Source: Marinosulfonomonas sp. (GTDB lineage Bacteria > Pseudomonadota > Alphaproteobacteria > Rhodobacterales > Rhodobacteraceae). Taken from it: a stretch of 8,476 bases of DNA. Below, piece by piece: positions 6,164-8,476 of the stretch (the stretch's first letter is position 1; the number at the start of each line of letters is the position of its first letter). Made by a program: the position numbers and the translations under genes. The stretch is from NCBI GenBank assembly GCA_022712735.1, contig JAFLKA010000364.1:1-8476 (forward strand). Reading direction: 5' to 3'. The notes beneath the pieces were generated by a model. The model did not search any database. It was not told where the DNA came from and saw only the letters and a list, made by a program, of their open reading frames with translations.

Positions 6164-7315
6164 TCATCCCTCATCCAACCAATCCAGCACCGCCTGTCGG
6201 TCCCCGTCAAGCGTTGGGGCGCGGGCGTCCTGCAACGTGTCATCCATCCCCGAAATCTTGATCGGGTTGCCTGCGGCAAGAAACGGTTTGCCGCCATCCG
6301 GGGCGGCCAGTTCGATCACCATGTTGCGGGCCTGTATTTGCGGGTCGGCCATCGCTTTGGCGACGTTCTGGATCGGGCCGCAGGGCACGCCTGCTGCCTC
6401 TAACAGGCCAATCCAGTGCTTTTTCTTCTGCTCCAGCGTGACCATTTCGATCATCCGTTTCAATATCTTGACATGTTTGCACCGCGCGGCGTTGCTGGCG
6501 AAACGGGGATCGTCCAGTAGCGGGCCAAGGCCCAAGGCGGCGCACATTTTGCCAAACAAAGCATCGTTGCCCGCTGCGATGACGAACAGGCCGTTTTTGG
6601 CGTGGAAGGTTTCAAACGGGGTGATCGACGGGTGGCGTGCGCCAGAGCGTTTGGGGGAGCAGCCGGTTTCATTCGTAATGGCAATCGCGTGCTCCAGAAT
6701 GGCCAGTTGCCCGTCCAGCATCGCCACATCGACCTTGCGACCCAGCCCCGATTGCACCCGCTCATAGAGTGCTGCCGTGACGCCTTGGGCCAAGAACATG
6801 CCGCCGACGATATCGCCGACCGAGGCGCCGACGCGCACAGGTTCGCGGTTGGCCTCGCCGGTGATCGACATCAGCCCGCTGCGGGCCTGCACCACCATGT
6901 CATAGGCGGGTTTCATCGAATCCGGTCCGGTGTGGCCGAACCCCGAAACCGCGCCGTAAATCAGGCGGGGGAAGCGGGCGTGAAGATCGTCCCAACCATA
7001 CCCCAGCCGCTCCATCACGCCGGGGCGGAAGTTTTCGACCAGTATGTCGGCCTTTGGCAGCATCCGTTCAAACAGGGCACGATCGGTGTCGTCTTTCAGA
7101 TTTAACGCGATTGATTCCTTGCCACGGTTTATGGCGGCGAAATAGGCGCTCTCGCCGGCGCGGAAAGGTGGGAAATGGCGGGTGTCGTCGCCAACCTCTG
7201 GCTGCTCGACCTTGATAACCCGCGCCCCGAGGTCGGATAGGACCATAGAGCAATAGGGCCCCGCCAGAACGTGGGACAGATCAATAACGGTGATACCGGA
7301 TAGGGGGGTGGACAT
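6164..7315 (-). CDS. CaiB/BaiF family III CoA-transferase
   Basis: A 383-residue cytoplasmic enzyme of the family that moves coenzyme A between carboxylic acids through an aspartyl-CoA thioester intermediate. Visible hallmarks are PLSGITVIDLSHVLAGP at residues 4-20, then DLGARVIKVEQPEVGDDTR at 28-46 and NRGKESIALNLK at 63-74. They continue with ADILVENFRPGVMERLG at 89-105, and PAYDMVVQARSGLMSITG at 136-153, where D139 is the expected catalytic aspartate. The length is typical. The substrate cannot be read from the sequence; formyl-, succinyl-, glutaryl- and carnitine-type members share these motifs. ATG 7315 is supported by an AGGAG (7326-7322) six bases upstream. It lies 76 bases downstream of the cytochrome c gene on the same strand and may share its transcript. 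Start codon and ribosome binding site lie within an inverted repeat. Confidence 0.93.
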   Translation of the reverse strand: MSTPLSGITVIDLSHVLAGPYCSMVLSDLGARVIKVEQPEVGDDTRHFPPFRAGESAYFAAINRGKESIALNLKDDTDRALFERMLPKADILVENFRPGVMERLGYGWDDLHARFPRLIYGAVSGFGHTGPDSMKPAYDMVVQARSGLMSITGEANREPVRVGASVGDIVGGMFLAQGVTAALYERVQSGLGRKVDVAMLDGQLAILEHAIAITNETGCSPKRSGARHPSITPFETFHAKNGLFVIAAGNDALFGKMCAALGLGPLLDDPRFASNAARCKHVKILKRMIEMVTLEQKKKHWIGLLEAAGVPCGPIQNVAKAMADPQIQARNMVIELAAPDGGKPFLAAGNPIKISGMDDTLQDARAPTLDGDRQAVLDWLDEG

Positions 7316-7341
7316 GGCAAGCTCCTGTTCAAGTTGCCATG
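7313..7341 (-). promoter_or_regulatory. Inverted repeat enclosing the CoA-transferase translation start
   Basis: Plus-strand CATGGCAA (7313-7320) and TTGCCATG (7334-7341) are perfect reverse complements, separated by 13 bases. In the mRNA (minus strand) the upstream arm is CAUGGCAA and the downstream arm UUGCCAUG ends with the start codon AUG. The Shine-Dalgarno AGGAG sits in the loop. Such a hairpin could limit ribosome access, or the DNA dyad could bind a repressor, since its half-site centres are two helical turns apart. The upstream arm also contains a three-codon ORF, ATG GCA ACT TGA (7340-7329), preceded by AGGA. The role is inferred from position; nothing else supports it. Confidence 0.45.
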
Positions 7342-7391
7342 CTTCCTACAACTGTCGAGCGGCGCCCACCATGACCTATATCATGCCCGAA

Positions 7392-8105
7392 TTACTCGCT
7401 GTGCGAGCCCCATTCGCAGCGGTCAAATTCCATGTAGAGCACCAATGTGTTGCTTTTGTTCGGGGCCAACAGCTGGGTGCAGCCCTCAAGATCATCGGGG
7501 TGTTCAAACACGCTGACTTTGCCGCCCTGATCGGTGTCGGCACATAGTATTGCGCCGGGGGCCAGCATTTCTACAGTTCGCACATCGGCGGTCTCGACAA
7601 TGAACAGATGTTCCACATGCGCGCCGTTGGTCACGCACATTTTGCCGGGGGTGTCGCTGGGGGCCAGCAGGACATCATCATATGTGTCGGGTCCCTCTGC
7701 CATTGCGGTCTGGAATGTGGCGAGATAGGCGATCACATCGCGGCGGTCCTCCTCGTTCTTCAACTTGAAGCGCATCTTGGCTTTGGCACGGGGATCATCC
7801 AGCAGGGCGCGCAGGTATTTTGTCGGATTGCTGATGTATTCAAAGATGCTGTCCTCGTCCCAAACGTGGCCAGCCTCGCCAGCTGCCACCATGGATTTGG
7901 AGTATTTGAAGCCGTCGTAGGATGCGGCGGGCCGCCCGATAATGCCGGTCAAAACAGGACCGGTTTTACTGACGGCCCCTTCGCCAACTTGGTGGCAGGA
8001 GGCGCATTTCTTGAATATTGCCTCGCCTGCCTTCGCGTCTTGGGCGTGGGCCGGTGCGGTGGTCAGGGTAAGTGCGGTTGCGGTTAATATTACGGACAAC
8101 TTCAT
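7392..8105 (-). CDS. Periplasmic cytochrome c with cysteine-containing C-terminal extension
   Basis: A 237-residue exported protein. Residues 1-21 are a Sec signal peptide ending in AHA, with Q22 as the probable mature start. Residues about 23-135 are a class I cytochrome c domain: AGEAIFKKCASCHQVGEGA carries the haem motif C34-A-S-C37-H38. TGPVLTGIIGRPA follows at 48-60, and M111 in AKMRFKL is the likely axial methionine. DRRDVIAYLATF at 120-131 is the usual last helix. About 100 further residues (136-237) look strand-rich and contain C157, C188, C209 and C230 but no second CxxCH; I do not recognise this part. I chose ATG 8105 because an AAGGAG (8120-8115) lies nine bases upstream and the signal peptide then starts correctly. 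An upstream ATG at 8159 would bury the signal peptide. The likely role is periplasmic electron transfer; the partner is unknown. Confidence 0.92.
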   Translation of the reverse strand: MKLSVILTATALTLTTAPAHAQDAKAGEAIFKKCASCHQVGEGAVSKTGPVLTGIIGRPAASYDGFKYSKSMVAAGEAGHVWDEDSIFEYISNPTKYLRALLDDPRAKAKMRFKLKNEEDRRDVIAYLATFQTAMAEGPDTYDDVLLAPSDTPGKMCVTNGAHVEHLFIVETADVRTVEMLAPGAILCADTDQGGKVSVFEHPDDLEGCTQLLAPNKSNTLVLYMEFDRCEWGSHSE

Positions 8106-8114
8106 GATAATGGG

Positions 8115-8120
8115 CTCCTT
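8115..8120 (-). promoter_or_regulatory. Ribosome binding site that fixes the cytochrome c start
   Basis: On the minus strand AAGGAG lies nine bases upstream of ATG 8105. It decides between this start, which gives a clean signal peptide, and the upstream in-frame ATG at 8159. Confidence 0.8.
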
Positions 8121-8219
8121 TTTCAGGTAAAATGCGGTTAAAATGGCGGGACTGTCCAATCATCTTTGCTCAAATGCTGGTCACGAAATGGTGAAGGGAT
8201 GTTTAGCGACTGTGATTTC

Positions 8220-8240
8220 ACCTGACAGATTGTCGCAGGT
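8220..8240. promoter_or_regulatory. Imperfect dyad in the divergent intergenic region
   Basis: Plus-strand ACCTGACA (8220-8227) is mirrored by TGTC (8231-8234) and AGGT (8237-8240), with a two-base GC bulge. This gives an eight-pair hairpin or an imperfect operator. It lies between the divergent starts at 8105 and 8284, upstream of a TATATA/TATATT stretch (8256-8263) that could be the -10 box of the plus-strand gene. No good -35 hexamer sits 16-18 bases before that box, which would fit an activator-dependent promoter. This is a candidate site only. Confidence 0.3.
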
Positions 8241-8283
8241 AAGAATGGTGTCAGCTATATATTAGAAGCCAAGGGAGAGACCC

Positions 8284-8476
8284 ATGAGAAAACTGATTAC
8301 AAGCACCGCAGCCGTTTTGGCGCTGGGATTAAATGCTGGCACGGCCAACGCACAAATGGCACCGTTCGGTTCCGACGATGATCTGGCCTATGCCGCCCTG
8401 ATCTGGGAGGCGATGCAGGCGCAAAACCTGGTTGGCGATCACGCCATCAAGTCTTTCCCCTACGAGGGCACGGCGC
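8284..8476 (+). CDS. Exported protein, N-terminal part (partial), possibly cytochrome P460-like
   Basis: The first 64 codons of a gene that runs off the window. Residues 1-24 form a clear Sec signal peptide (MRK, hydrophobic core AAVLALGLNAG, cleavage after ANA), so the product is periplasmic or secreted. AAGGGAG (8271-8277) lies six bases before ATG 8284 and supports the start. The mature start contains DLAYAALIWEAMQAQNLVG and then a SFPYEGTA segment. This resembles exported Rhodobacterales proteins with a P460-like fold and a late CxxCH, but that is from memory of the family and rests on about 40 residues. It is divergent from the cytochrome c gene, which would suit a redox pair. No haem motif is visible in the part available. 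Confidence 0.8.
   Translation, partial: MRKLITSTAAVLALGLNAGTANAQMAPFGSDDDLAYAALIWEAMQAQNLVGDHAIKSFPYEGTA

Noticed and set aside
8126..8149. Imperfect direct repeat of TTAAAATG-like units upstream of the cytochrome gene
   Set aside because: Two short AT-rich units with mismatches; too weak to call an operator or repeat element.

Overview
The window looks like a chromosomal segment from an alphaproteobacterium of the Rhodobacterales, probably a marine Roseobacter-type organism. I infer this from the G+C-rich coding style, the zwf-pgl-pgi gene order, a DUF1194 von Willebrand A protein, an alphaproteobacterial tRNA-Gly(CCC) with encoded CCA, and a RACo/RamA-type activase with an arginine-rich tail. 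The genus cannot be fixed from sequence reading alone.

Layout. Positions 1-2354 (+) hold the end of zwf, then pgl and pgi, packed with no spacing or with a one-base overlap. They form a glucose-6-phosphate operon: pgi interconverts fructose-6-P and glucose-6-P, and zwf and pgl carry it to 6-phosphogluconate, which can feed the Entner-Doudoroff or pentose phosphate route. Next is a secreted or lipid-anchored DUF1194 VWA protein (2454-3149, +) whose promoter-like hexamers lie almost on its start codon. It converges on tRNA-Gly(CCC) (3165-3238, -). The minus strand then carries a large [2Fe-2S]/ASKHA corrinoid-activase-like protein (3350-5386) and an orphan three-helix membrane protein (5513-6046) inside a sharply AT-rich islet. 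Beyond these lie a CaiB/BaiF family III CoA-transferase (6164-7315) and a periplasmic cytochrome c with a cysteine-bearing C-terminal extension (7392-8105). The last gene starts at 8284 (+), divergent from the cytochrome; it is an exported protein cut by the window edge.

How the genes relate. Only zwf-pgl-pgi is a clear pathway unit. The cytochrome and the CoA-transferase may be co-transcribed (76-base gap), but their functions do not obviously connect. The divergent pair at 8105/8284 shares a 178-base control region, and both products are exported.

Most worth a second look: (1) an 8-bp inverted repeat that puts the CoA-transferase start codon in a stem and its Shine-Dalgarno sequence in the loop, preceded by a three-codon mini-ORF; (2) the cytochrome's roughly 100-residue C-terminal region with four cysteines; (3) the AT-rich islet with an unrecognised membrane protein; (4) a possible leaderless promoter for the DUF1194 gene; (5) the corrinoid-activase-like gene standing without any methyltransferase partner in view. 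No CRISPR array, insertion sequence, riboswitch or convincing rho-independent terminator was seen.
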